A program made the position numbers and the translations under genes. A stretch of 64,000 bases of DNA from Mucor racemosus (taxonomy: Eukaryota > Mucoromycota > Mucoromycetes > Mucorales > Mucoraceae), in the NCBI GenBank assembly GCA_027405735.1, contig JAPEHQ010000007.1, positions 2,381,001 to 2,445,000 on the forward strand, in the 5' to 3' direction. Within the stretch, counting starts at the first letter, position 1; every line of letters starts with the position of its first letter. Shown one piece after another: positions 46,025-57,169 of this stretch. Below the pieces are notes generated by a model, which was given only the letters and a program-made list of their open reading frames with translations, searched no databases and was not told the origin of the DNA.

Positions 46025-48700
46025 TTAATCCATGTCGAGGTCTTCATCCTCATCCATTGGCTCTTCTTCAACAAAGCCTGCTTCAGTTGCATGGTTTCTA
46101 TGAATATCAATATGACCACTTGCATCAAGATCAACCTTGGCTACTTCACCATTACGAACACCACCATCAATAATCAATCTAGCCAAAGGATTCAATACAC
46201 TTTGTTGGATAAGACGATTCAAAGGACGAGCACCAAAAACGGGTTCATAACCATTTTCACCAAGCCATTTCTTTGCAGATTCAGAGACTTGTAATACGAT
46301 ACGACGATCAGAAAGACGTCCTTCAATTTCCTTGAGACGAACATCGACAATACCAGTAATGTTGTTTTGACTGAGACGATTAAAGATGACAAGTTCATCA
46401 ATACGATTAGTGAATTCAGGACTAAAGTGATTACGAACAACTTCGAGAATCTTTTCCTTCAAGATGATCATATTATCCTTGTGTTGATCAGCCAAGAGAC
46501 CAGCACCCAAGTTAGATGTCATTACGATAATAGTGTTACGGAAGTCAATCTTGCGACCCTTGGAGTCATGAATAAAACCTTCATCGAGAACTTGTAAGAG
46601 AACATTGGCAACATCTCTATGAGCTTTCTCTAATTCATCAAGCAAGACAACAGCATATGGCTTACGACGAACAGCTTCAAAGAGACCGCCATCTTCATGA
46701 CCAACATAACCAGGAGGAGCACCAATCAACTTAGCTACACTGTGTTGTTCCATCAACTCACTCATATCAATACGAATCATTGCACGTTCGTCATTGAATA
46801 AGAATTCAGCTAGTGTCTTACAGAGAAGAGTCTTACCAACACCAGTAGGACCAAGGAACATGAAGGAGGCAAGAGGTTTGAGAGGATCTTGAAGACCAGC
46901 CTTAGAGAGACGGATAGCATTACATACAGCTTTAATAGCAGCATCTTGACCAACTACATGTTTACTAATTTCGGCTTCCATATTCAAAAGCTTCTCACGT
47001 TCACTCTTGGCTAGGTTTTGTACAGGGATACCAGTCCAACGAGAAACAACTTCCATAATTTGTTCAGGACGAACAACCTCGGACAAGATAGTATTATCAG
47101 TGGTGGTGTCATTAGCCAATTCTTCATTCACCTTGCGTTGCTTTTCAGCTTGAAGTTCAGCAATACGTTGTTCAACATCAGGAATAGCATAATATTCAAT
47201 ATCGGCAGCAGTATCCAAATCATAGCGATTCTTTGCTTCAATGGCTTTAGATTTAAGATCATCTAATTTTTGCTTTAAATCACGGATTTCATCAAGACGA
47301 CCCTTTGTCAATTCATACTTGAGCTTCAATGGTTTCAATTCTTCATTAATTCTAGCCATTTCTTCCTTGACAGTTTCCAAACGCTCCTTGGATTCCTTGT
47401 TATTCTTCTCCTTTCCAAGAGCCTTGGCTTCAATTTCAAGTTGGAAACGTTTACGTTCGAGGACATCAATTTCTTCAGGCTTTGAATCAAGTTGAACACG
47501 AGTGTTTGCAGCAGCTTCATCAATCAAGTCAATAGCCTTATCAGGCAAGAAACGAGTTGTAATGTAACGATCAGAAAGTTGAGCTGCAGCAACTAGAGCA
47601 GAATCAACAATTTTGACACCATGATAGTTTTCATAACGTTCCTTGAGACCACGAAGGATAGAAATAGTAGCAGGTACAGATGGTTCACCAACATCTACCT
47701 TTTGGAAACGTCTTTCAAAAGCAGGATCTTTTTCAATTTCACGATATTCAGTAAGAGTAGTGGCACCAATGCAACGAAGTTCACCACGAGCCAACATTGG
47801 CTTTAACAAGTTGGCAGCATCCATGGAACCTTCAGCTTTACCAGCGCCCAATACAGTATGGATTTCATCAATAAACAAAATGACACCTTCTTCAGATTCC
47901 TTTACTTCTTTCAAAACAGCCTTGAGACGTTCTTCAAATTCACCACGGAACTTTGCTCCTGCAATTAATGCACCCATATCCAAAGAAAAGAGCTTGCATT
48001 GTAAGGATTGTGGGACATCACGTTCAATAATACGACGAGCTAAACCTTCAACAATAGCTGTCTTACCGACACCAGGCTCACCAATCAAGACAGGATTGTT
48101 CTTTGTACGTCTAGCCAACACACGAATAACACGACGGATCTCATCATCACGACCAATGACAGGATCTAATTTACCAGTTTGAGCCATTTGAGTCAAATCA
48201 ATAGCATATTTGGCCAATGCCTCGTAAACTTCTTCGGCATTCTTGGAGTCAACACGACGATTACCACGGACTTGAGAGACAGCAGACTCGAGAGCCTTCT
48301 TTGTAACACCAGCTTCTTTCATAGGTTTGAAAGTAGCATCTTCATCAGCCAAAGCTAAAATGACATGATCAATAGAAATAAAAGAGTCCTTTTGATCTTT
48401 CATATGCTTTTCGGCATTACGAAGAAGTTTGCCAGTTTGAGGGCCAATAGCGATATCAGTTGGAGCAGGATCTTGAGAAGGTAAATGTAACATTAACTTT
48501 CTATAACCACGTTCAATAGTTTTGGGTTCAGCGCCAGCCTTTTCAAGAATAGATTTGAATAAAGGCGCACCATCAGTTTCATCGAATAATGCACAGGCAA
48601 TGTGTGCGGGCATGATTTGAGAATTGCCAAATTCACGAGCCAAACTTTGAGCAATACCCAAAGCTTTCTCGACTTTATCAGTAAAATTCATTCCACTCAT
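46025..48700 (-). CDS. HSP104: HSP104/ClpB protein disaggregase
   Basis: Single exon, 891 aa from [15 protein letters not shown]. An in-frame ATG upstream at 48757 is rejected because family N-termini begin at NFTDK. The N-domain is followed by the first AAA domain (GEPGVGKT at about 207-214, [15 protein letters not shown]) and the coiled-coil M-domain (about residues 400-530; [33 protein letters not shown]). The second AAA domain follows ([28 protein letters not shown] pore loop) with sensor GARPLNR. The acidic tail ends EDEDLDMD, like yeast Hsp104, where it binds co-chaperones. It rescues aggregated proteins with Hsp70/40 after stress; cytosolic and nuclear. The intronless structure allows expression when heat blocks splicing. 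Confidence 0.97.
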   Translation of the reverse strand: MSGMNFTDKVEKALGIAQSLAREFGNSQIMPAHIACALFDETDGAPLFKSILEKAGAEPKTIERGYRKLMLHLPSQDPAPTDIAIGPQTGKLLRNAEKHMKDQKDSFISIDHVILALADEDATFKPMKEAGVTKKALESAVSQVRGNRRVDSKNAEEVYEALAKYAIDLTQMAQTGKLDPVIGRDDEIRRVIRVLARRTKNNPVLIGEPGVGKTAIVEGLARRIIERDVPQSLQCKLFSLDMGALIAGAKFRGEFEERLKAVLKEVKESEEGVILFIDEIHTVLGAGKAEGSMDAANLLKPMLARGELRCIGATTLTEYREIEKDPAFERRFQKVDVGEPSVPATISILRGLKERYENYHGVKIVDSALVAAAQLSDRYITTRFLPDKAIDLIDEAAANTRVQLDSKPEEIDVLERKRFQLEIEAKALGKEKNNKESKERLETVKEEMARINEELKPLKLKYELTKGRLDEIRDLKQKLDDLKSKAIEAKNRYDLDTAADIEYYAIPDVEQRIAELQAEKQRKVNEELANDTTTDNTILSEVVRPEQIMEVVSRWTGIPVQNLAKSEREKLLNMEAEISKHVVGQDAAIKAVCNAIRLSKAGLQDPLKPLASFMFLGPTGVGKTLLCKTLAEFLFNDERAMIRIDMSELMEQHSVAKLIGAPPGYVGHEDGGLFEAVRRKPYAVVLLDELEKAHRDVANVLLQVLDEGFIHDSKGRKIDFRNTIIVMTSNLGAGLLADQHKDNMIILKEKILEVVRNHFSPEFTNRIDELVIFNRLSQNNITGIVDVRLKEIEGRLSDRRIVLQVSESAKKWLGENGYEPVFGARPLNRLIQQSVLNPLARLIIDGGVRNGEVAKVDLDASGHIDIHRNHATEAGFVEEEPMDEDEDLDMD

Positions 48701-48816
48701 AATTGTTGTATATATAAATAATTTTGTACAAAGTAAATTGGAAAGTAATTTCGACAAGGCTATTTCTTTTATAATTGTTTTTCGCTGTGTTTTAATACAT
48801 TCCTCTCCTTTTACTG

Positions 48817-48839
48817 GAAGTTGATCGAAGAAACTCGAA
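48817..48839. promoter_or_regulatory. gapped heat-shock element upstream of HSP104
   Basis: Three GAA triplets at 48817, 48827 and 48837, exactly 10 bases apart, 117-139 bases before the start codon. This is the gapped form of Hsf1 site (nGAAn repeated on one helix face). A further inverted unit TTCATGAA lies at 48902-48909. Confidence 0.6.
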
Positions 48840-49388
48840 ATTTTAGGTGAAACCCCGACGTTTGTAGCATTTGCCAGAACATTGGTGAAATGTCTAGCAT
48901 TTTCATGAATACAGTAGATGTTTTTATTATACTAAAAAAAATGAATTAGATAATTTTAACTGTACATCTTTGGTTCAAAACTACTAGAAACTCACTTTTT
49001 TATATCCTTCTTGTTGAAAAATCCTTTAAACCCAAAATTTAAAATTCAAAAATCATGCAAAATCTAAAAATCTAATACATAAGTTTTGGTCATAAATGCA
49101 TCTTATGAAACAGCCCAAATACTTTTATGATTCCATCATTATAAAGTCTCACTTGGAAAACACATTATATATCGACGATAGATGATAGATGATTGATATA
49201 ACCCCCCTCCCCCGTTTATTATTCAGTGCATACTTGTATATCAAAATAAATCATTGCATGTACGATGAAAGCAGGGAGTTGGCCTGGGATTTAATTGACA
49301 TGATAATCTCATTAAAATGGGGGGTTGAACGATAAAAGTAGTATATTACAATTTATTAAACAAATACAAACACTGATGTCATTATATG
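48840..49388. other. intergenic
   Basis: Upstream region of HSP104 and downstream region of the minus-strand gene at 49389. No gene is seen. C7-type runs (ACCCCCCTCCCCC, 49201-49213) occur. Confidence 0.5.
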
Positions 49389-50839
49389 TTAGTTGGGTAA
49401 CGCAACCTTTTCCTTCTTTCTCTTGGGTAATTGGATCTTAGTGTCAGCGGATATTTCTTCCTCTACTTCTTCCGGTTGCAAACGATATCTTGTTGTACGA
49501 CTAGATGTTCCTTCTTCTTTGAGCTTTCTACTATCAAATAATAATAAAAAATTAAATTTCCATCAAATTAATGTCGATCAATAAAATGCAATTATACCTT
49601 TTTTCTCCTATTTCAGCGTCGTCTTTCTTCTCTTTCTTTATTGCAATCTCTTCTCTAATAATTTTTTCCCTTTCTTTTGTACTATTTTGACATGATGCAA
49701 CTCTTTCTCTTACTTGATTTTCTAGTAACAACCGAGCTCCTAACTGGCTTTTTCCAGATGCCTTTGATGAAATCATTACAATAGCGCCTCCAATGGCTAG
49801 AGCAGCACCTCCTGTTGCAACAACTGTACTACCTAATGCAACACCTCCAAGAGCAGATAGACCACCAAAAGCACCAACACCCCATCCAGTTGCTTCAAGT
49901 TTTTTATTAGATCGAGGATCCAATCTAACCAGTAGATCTAAAAGCTGCTTTAATTGAATCACATCAGTTCGAACTCGATTGGGTATTTTATCATGCATTT
50001 TATCATGTTCCTCGATCCAAACTTCAGTACTTTGAAGAATATTTTGAACTTGAGTTATCAGAATTTCTAACTGGTTATGAAAAGAGACTTCATTAAACTT
50101 GACACTAGCTTGATAAGTTGAATAAAGCGACAATGAGAGAACACCAGCGGCTGCTGCTGATTTAGCCAATGTTTCGGCTGTTGTAGATGGACCAACTACC
50201 TGCTTTTCTTCTTTTTTGTCGTCCTTCTTGGCAGCTTTTCTTTGCTTTTCTTCATTTTCCTTCATTCTTTGTTTCATTTTTTCTTGCTCTTCTTCATCCT
50301 CAGATTCAGAAGATGAAGATTCCTCTTCGTTACGGTTAAAAAACCATCCTCGATTATTCTCTCGGCGTCTTCTTCGACGTTCCCTTTTATATTGTTTCTC
50401 GAATTCTTTAAACTTCTCATCTTCGTATTTCTTCTCATTTGTTTTTTGCATATACTCATTTCCGCATCTAATTATGAATTCTGTGATAGTCTTTGTTCTT
50501 TCAGATGTCAAAAGGGATCCTAGATAACTTGTAGGCACAAAATTCTTAGTCCATGAATCCTCGGCTGTAGAATTTATAGGTTTTTGTTCCTACATGCAAT
50601 TAGAGACTTGAATAGTTTCTTGCTAGAATTTATACTTTACCTTTTCATTTTTAGGTAATTCCTGTAGAATATGAGGCGCAAAATCTAATAATGTTCGAAT
50701 TGGCGTAGTAAAATCTCCTGTTTCTCGGTTATAAAGTTCAGTAGGAAACTGATAGTCCTCGAAGAAAAACTGTTTACATTTCAATTAGATGCAAACGTAC
50801 ATAATATGAGCTAGCAATCTTGTATCTTACCGAAGCCAT
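49389..50839 (-). CDS. unrecognised protein with charged coil and glycine-rich hydrophobic segment
   Basis: Four exons on the minus strand: 50839-50831 (only ATG GCT TCG), 50769-50641, 50589-49598, 49530-49389; 423 aa. Order: MASFFFEDYQFPTELYNRET, a conserved-looking globular start, then about residues 95-175 very rich in Glu/Lys/Arg (coiled or disordered). Next come an Ala-rich helix (TTAETLAKSAAAAGVLSL), a helical region (WIEEHDKMHDKIPNRVRTDV) and a Gly/Ala-rich hydrophobic stretch (GVGAFGGLSALGGVALG.. GGAALAIGGAIVMI) that could be one or two membrane segments. The tail is basic and ends RKKEKVALPN. I do not recognise the family. The clean exon phases, acidic/basic blocks and shared promoter with SPB1 support a real gene. 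Confidence 0.72.
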
Positions 50840-51125
50840 TGTATTGCTTTCAAATGACGTAAATGTTAAAGAAATGCAACGAAACTCGATGGATCTAAAC
50901 GGGATCACAAAAGAACAACTATACGACAGGTTACCCAATTAGATTCAAACAGAATGCAATCCAAACAGACGGCTTCTTCCTTTGCATTAAGATGAAAGAG
51001 TGTCACGAACATGGCTTATCTTTTTCGTCCTTTTTTTCTTCTTTTGACTTGCCCCTTATCATTTCAAAGTTTTTTTAATTAGACAGCTCTCTCTTTTTAT
51101 ATATACAAATCAAGATTGAATTATA
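50840..51125. promoter_or_regulatory. divergent promoter shared with SPB1
   Basis: 286 bases between two divergent ATGs. TTTTTATATATACAAA at about 51094-51109 is TATA-like for SPB1. Confidence 0.5.
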
Positions 51126-54040
51126 ATGGGTAAAGCAAGAGAGAAAAAGAACTCCAAAGGTAAGGAATTAGATTATATAAATATTTGAAATCTGCTTTTT
51201 TTTTTTTATAAATCTAATCAAATCAATTTCAATTCATTTAGGACGTTTGGATAAGTATTACCATTTGGCTAAAGAACAAGGTTATCGTGCCCGTTCTGCC
51301 TTCAAGCTTATTCAACTCAATAAAAAATACAATTTCTTGGAAAAGTCTCGAGCATTGATCGATTTGTGTGCTGCTCCTGGTGGTTGGTATGTAGATTTGT
51401 TTGATTTGAAATTTGACAAATGTTGATTCAAAGATTTTTTTTAGGCTTCAAGTCGCAACAAAGTACATGCCTCAATCCAGTTTAGTTATTGGTATGTGTT
51501 GGGCTATTCAGAATCTTTTTTTTTTTTCATTTCATTCTAATAATATAAAATTTTTATAGGTGTTGATTTGGTCTCAATTAAGCCTATTCCCGGTGTAATC
51601 ACTTTCCAAGATGATATTACAACTGAGAGATGTAGACAAAATCTTAGACAAGAAATGAAGACATGGAAAGCCGATGTGTATGTAGAACCAATAGTTTGAT
51701 TAATTAACTTACTAAACAATGTTATTATATAGTGTTCTTCATGATGGTGCTCCCAATGTTGGTAGAGCTTGGGTCCAAGATGCTTTCACCCAATCAGAGC
51801 TTGTACTTGTGTCTTTAAAGCTTGCTACTGAATTTTTGGCTAAAGGTGGTACCTTTGTTACTAAAGTTTTCAGATCTAAAGATTATAACAAATTGCTTTG
51901 GGTTTTCCAACAACTTTTCCGTAAAGTAGAGGCCACAAAGCCTCCTTCTTCTCGTAATGTTTCTGCCGAAATTTTCGTTGTTTGCCGTGATTTCATTGCC
52001 CCTAAAAAGATTGATCCTCGTATTTTGGATCCTAAGGCTGTATTTTCTGATATTGGTGCTGAAGAACAAAAGAAAATGACTGATATTTTCAAGCCTGAAA
52101 AGAAACATAGACACAGAGATGGTTATGAGGATGGTGATTATACTATGCACAAGACTATTGATGTCATGGAATTTGTTCGTTCTCAAGATCCCATTACTAC
52201 TTTGGGTTCTTACAATCAATTTACTTGGGAATCTGATGAATCTAGAGAACTTCTCAAGCGTGAGATCACTACTGAAGATGTCAAGGTGAATTGTGAAGAT
52301 TTAAAGGTTCTCGGTAAGAGTGACTTCAAGTCTCTTTTGAAATGGAGAGCTACTCTTCGTGAAGAATATAAGATGGATAAGAAAGAAGAAGAAAAAGCCA
52401 AGGCTGCTTTAATCGAAGAAGAACCTTTGGATGAAGATGAATTACTCGAAGCTGAGCTCGCTAATTTGACTAAGGAAGAGGCAGCCAAGAAGAAGAGAGA
52501 GAGAAGAAAAGCAAATGAAAAGAAGATGAAGTTGATTCAACGTATGCAATTGAATATGATCATCCCCACTGATATCGCTTTAGAAGACGGAGGAGTTGCT
52601 GATGAAGAAGTTTTCAATATTAAAAAGATCAACAAAGATGATTCTCTTGCTAGGCTTCATGCAGGTGATATGTCCATGGCTGACGAATTCGCTGATGATG
52701 ATGATAACAATGACATCAAAGTCGATAAGAATCTTCGTGGTCGTGTTAGAGAAATGGATATGGAAATGGATGAGAATTTAGACTCTGACGAAGAATACGA
52801 ACGTGATCTTGAGCAACAAATGGACGAAGCCTACAGCCGTTACAAACAAAGTAGATCTGAAAGAGATGCAAAGTTCAGAGCCAAGCAAGTCCGTAATGAA
52901 GATGATGAATGGAATGGTTTCGATGATAAAAAGAAGGACGAAAACAGAGATAAAACTTTTGATTCTGATTCTGAGTCTTCCAACTCTGAATCTTCCGATT
53001 CTGAATCTGATAGCGATTCTGATAGCGATAGCGATAGTGATGATGATACCGTCAAGGTTCCAAAAACCAAAGCACCCAAGGAAAAGAAATTAAAGATTGC
53101 TACAAAATCATCCAACTCTCTTATGAACGATCTTGGAGAAAAGGCTGCCTTATCTAAAAAGACTGCCAGTGGTCTTACTACCTCCGCTTCCATGTTTTTC
53201 GATCAAGATATTTTCCAAGATGTTGCTCTTGATGAGCTTGTCGAAGATGAAGAATCTAGTGACGATGAACAATTCATTCGTGAGCAAACTCGCAAGAGAA
53301 AGAGAAGTCAAAAAGATATCGATGCTGTTAGTGAAGGAGAACAAGAAGAAGATGCCGATAGTGATTTCGAAATTCAAGCAACTGAAGATGCTGTTCCCTC
53401 TGACGAAGAAATGTGGGATGGTGGTGAAGATGAGAACTCCAAGGCTATGAAGGAGGCATTAGAAAATGGTTTGACTACCGCTGAAGCTATTACTATGGCT
53501 CGTCAATTAGCTAATAAAGAAAAGACTCTCGAAGATTTCATTGATGATGGTTTCTCCAAGGAAGCTTTCAGAGATAAAGATGGTCTTCCTGAATGGTTCT
53601 TGGATGATGAGAAGCACCATAACAAGCCTAATTTGCCTGTTACCAAAGAAGCTATGAATCAACTTCGTGAGAAGCTCAAGGCTCTTAATGCTCGTCCTAT
53701 CAAGAAGATTGCTGAAGCCAAGGCTCGTAAGAAGTTCAAGGCCGTACAAAGAATCACTAAAGCTCAAAAGAAGGCTACTGATATTGCTGATAACCCAGAT
53801 ATGTCTGAAAAAGAAAAGGCAAAGAATATTGGTAAATTGTTGGCTAGAGCTACAAAATCTAAACCCAAGAAGGATGTCAGAGTCGTTGTCGCAAAGGGTG
53901 CCAATCGTGGTGTTAAGGGTCGTCCCAAGGGTGTTAAGGGTCGTTATAAGATGGTTGATGGTGTTATGAAGAAGGAAAGACGTGCAGAAAAAAGAAGAGA
54001 AAAGAAGGCAAAGAAGAGCAGTGGTAACGGTCGCCGTTAA
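51126..54040 (+). CDS. SPB1: AdoMet-dependent rRNA 2'-O-methyltransferase SPB1
   Basis: Five exons: 51126-51159, 51242-51386, 51445-51491, 51560-51677, 51733-54040; 883 aa. [34 protein letters not shown] is the conserved start. The FtsJ/RrmJ domain (residues 1-210) has [13 protein letters not shown] (AdoMet motif I), [11 protein letters not shown] (catalytic Asp) and [11 protein letters not shown] (catalytic Lys). A DUF3381-type middle, acidic Ser/Asp/Glu tracts ([12 protein letters not shown], about residues 470-490), and the Spb1 C-terminal domain (about 660-883: [20 protein letters not shown].., [14 protein letters not shown]) follow. Spb1 methylates 25S rRNA in pre-60S particles in the nucleolus. 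Length fits (yeast 841 aa). Confidence 0.97.
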
Positions 54041-54239
54041 ACAAAGCAATATATTATAGATTCCCTTTTATCCCATTTTTTTTATCTCATTTCAGCCTTT
54101 TTTTTTTGTCATTTCTTACTTTTTTTTCTCCCAAAAATTATATTATTAAAGTTATCATGTAAATTTATTATTAGCAAATCCCTGAAGATTTTTCGCTGTT
54201 GATCAAATTAAAAGAAAGTTGAATCGCAAAAGAGTTGTT

Positions 54240-55657
54240 ATATCTTTGAATTGGAGGGTGCTCTTTATTATTCTAAGGCTAACCCCATACCAAACACTTT
54301 TTAAGATATACTACCTTAGACATTGCTGAATAAACATAAATTTGTCGTAATATGCTGTCTGTTCCTGAATTTATTTTATATCTCACAAAAGACTCAAAAA
54401 CACGTAAATTTACTGCTTTTTCCTTGAAAACTGGGTCTCATTTTTTATTCCTGCTCTACTTTTTTTTTTCACTAAATAACGCCAAGAAAAAATTATATGT
54501 CAATGTACCTGCGATGCTCAGCTTTAATCCAAAAACGAGTATCCGGAAATATCCTACTTTTTGCAGTTGGTATTAATTTTTTAGTGCTAAGGTTTCAGAT
54601 GTTTACGCGTATTTCACTGCTAAAAATTGAAAGCTTTGAGGCGTCATATCTCTATGAAAAATTAAGTTACACTAACACTTTCTAATAATAAAACTTACTT
54701 GTTTTGAAGTGCTTTATAACATATTTGAATATAAAAAAATTCTGAGCACTTTTATTTTTTTTATTTTTTTTTGACATTTTATAGTAGATACCAAAATACT
54801 CGTTAAATTGAGCAGCATTTTTTTACACTCATGTCATCAGGCTCGTTGAGCTCTCTCGGACCCAATTTAGTTTTTTTCGAAATATTGATTTTTCATGGAG
54901 ATATCCTCAAAAATGTGTACAAAGGGATACCCTCATTTCTAGCCTCAATTTTTCCCTTATGTACCCTCATCCAAAATTCTGAATTTCAAAAAATTTGGAC
55001 AAGAATCTCGTTTTCTCAACGAAAAATGCAGCTAGAAGGTTCAACAATAGCTTGATCAATAGATAATTTTATTGTGCATTATTCGCATTATTTATATTTA
55101 AAATTTGTTTATAAAAATTGCTCTGTATCTCCAAAAAACCTTCAAAGTTTCAATTGCATTTTACGCAAAATTTTACGTGAAACATTTTTTTGAATTTTAT
55201 TTAAATGAATACAGAATTTAAAACTGTACAAAAGTCATTTAATATGCTAGGTTGACTTACTTTGCAGTTCATGAGCATTTAAAGATTTTGTTTTTTTGGA
55301 TCATTTTTCGTTCTTTTTTTCAGATAAATTTTGGAAGCCCGTTACTATAGGACTTAAGCTGTGATAAGAACTATTATTTTGATTATCTCGACGAAAAATC
55401 AATATTTTTCGCTGAAACAAAAAATACAGAGTAGCTTAGAGTTGGATCTCCCTTGTTAGTATAAAAAATTAATATTTCGATTTAGGTGTTTAGTTTTTTA
55501 TAAACAATTTTAGGTAAATCTTGGTCAATTATTATGGTTAATATTTAGTCAATGCATTTATATTCTGGTACTGATATTTCTATTTTCCGAGAGATATCAG
55601 TGGCCTATAGAGTGAAGGTACACCTTCTTGGAAGATTTTACATAATTCGACTCAATA
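54240..55657 (-). repeat. copy R5 of the dispersed repeat family
   Basis: Reverse orientation to R1. 54352-54750 and 54960-55440 are nearly identical by eye to 61850-62240 and 62450-62920. At 55657 it is cut by the solo LTR 55658-56073, and diverged family sequence (CATTCAAAAATATTTAAAAACTATTT, ACCTACTTTTATAATGG) resumes after it to about 56150. Confidence 0.8.
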
Positions 55658-56073
55658 TGATATATTAGAAGTTTATCCAGATGTAGAGATCCAGGAACAA
55701 TTATTAAAATTTAACATGACATGACATTCCGTAAATCATCATACTAAATGGCATATCTAACCACCAGCATTAACAATGAATACCAGGAAGATCCAGGAAC
55801 ATTTGGAAACTGTGAAACGTAGGCAATCCCCAATCCTCCTACATCTTATCCAAATGATACAATCGCATATTCCCAATTCCACAAATTCCATTGTATATGG
55901 TTTGTTCTCAAATCGTATCAAGTACCTCAATACCCGGCAATTCATTAATAATAATATTAATAATCATAATAACTATCTAGAAAACATAATACAAATATAA
56001 AGCATCAATGAATTGATAAAATGTATCTTTTAGCAGAGTATTTTTATATTAGTATCTTTTGATAATAATAACA
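55658..56073 (+). mobile_element. solo LTR, TGATATATCA family (416 bp)
   Basis: Starts TGATATATTAGAAG, ends GATAATAATAACA. Perfect 5-bp target duplication CAATA (55653-55657 and 56074-56078). Similar over its length to 56521-56916 and, reversed, to 17032-17426, with shared blocks CAGATGTAGA.. ATCCAGGAACAA and CAAGTACCTCAATACCCGGC. Confidence 0.88.
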
Positions 56074-56078
56074 CAATA

Positions 56079-56520
56079 TTATTGGGCAAAAACATTCAAA
56101 AATATTTAAAAACTATTTATAACCTACTTTTATAATGGTAGGAAATCTACAACAAAAACCCTATATTATCACCGAATTTTAATCATAATGACTTCCAACT
56201 TTACATGAGAGTAAGGACATCTCCTTGACACGCTGACCTCAAAGGAGGGAAACGTCTACAACCTACTGTGTGTCGAAAAAATTATCGCTAAAGCGCATTG
56301 TAATGATCCAGTTACATTACATAAGCAAATTGCACATATAAATAACAACCAAGAACGGATCAATTGCACATTAGTGAATTTATCTGTTCTTTCCTTTCCT
56401 CTTATTATATTTATAACCACAATCCAAATAAATATATATTATTACTTATTTATCATTGTTACTTATAACCAATTATTATATAACTCCATATAATCAATCT
56501 TAATAGGTAATAGTCGTATA
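56079..56520. other. repeat-derived spacer between two solo LTRs
   Basis: Contains diverged repeat-family sequence and, at 56190-56300, the reverse complement of a segment like 14680-14790. No gene. Confidence 0.5.
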
Positions 56521-56916
56521 TGATATATCATAAGTTTACCCAGATGTAGAAATCCAGGAACAACTATTGAAATCCAACATGGCATGACATTTAGTAACTC
56601 ATACTAAATGTCATACATAACCACTAGCATTAACAGCGACTATCAGGAACATTCAGGAACAATCCGTAGCAATGAAACATAACCAATCCTACATCTTCTT
56701 ATTCAAATAATACAATCACAGATTCCCAATTCCACAAATTCCATTGTATATGATTTGTTCCCAAATCATATCAAGTACCTCAATACCCGGCAATTCATTA
56801 ATAATATTGATAATCATATAACCATTTAGAAAACATATAAATACGAAGCATCAATGAATTAATAAAATGTATCTTTCAGCAGAGTATTTTCTATATTAGT
56901 ATCTTTTGATATAACA
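56521..56916 (+). mobile_element. solo LTR, TGATATATCA family (about 396 bp)
   Basis: Starts TGATATATCATAAGTTTACCC, ends TTTTGATATAACA. Clear homology to 55658-56073 and 17032-17426. Flanks (GTATA left, GTAGTATA right) give no exact duplication at the CA end, so the right border may differ by three bases. Confidence 0.78.
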
Positions 56917-57169
56917 GTAGTATACTAGTAATAGCAATTACAATTAGTAACACCAATCTCTCATATCCAATCATAGAATCAAAGTCAGACATATAATAAT
57001 CTTTCATATTATATATCCAGTCTGACAATCCATTGATCTATTACACGCATCTATATATAGTTTACGGCGCATTTTTATCGAGACAATAATTTAAATACGA
57101 CCTCTCTATGAAAATACTGCTCCAAGTAATAATCTGCCATTCTACTACATGCATATTAGGTATGATAAA

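Noticed and set aside
48701..48757. Upstream ATG for HSP104 adding 19 residues
   Set aside because: Family N-termini start at or next to [10 protein letters not shown]; the extra residues show no targeting signal.
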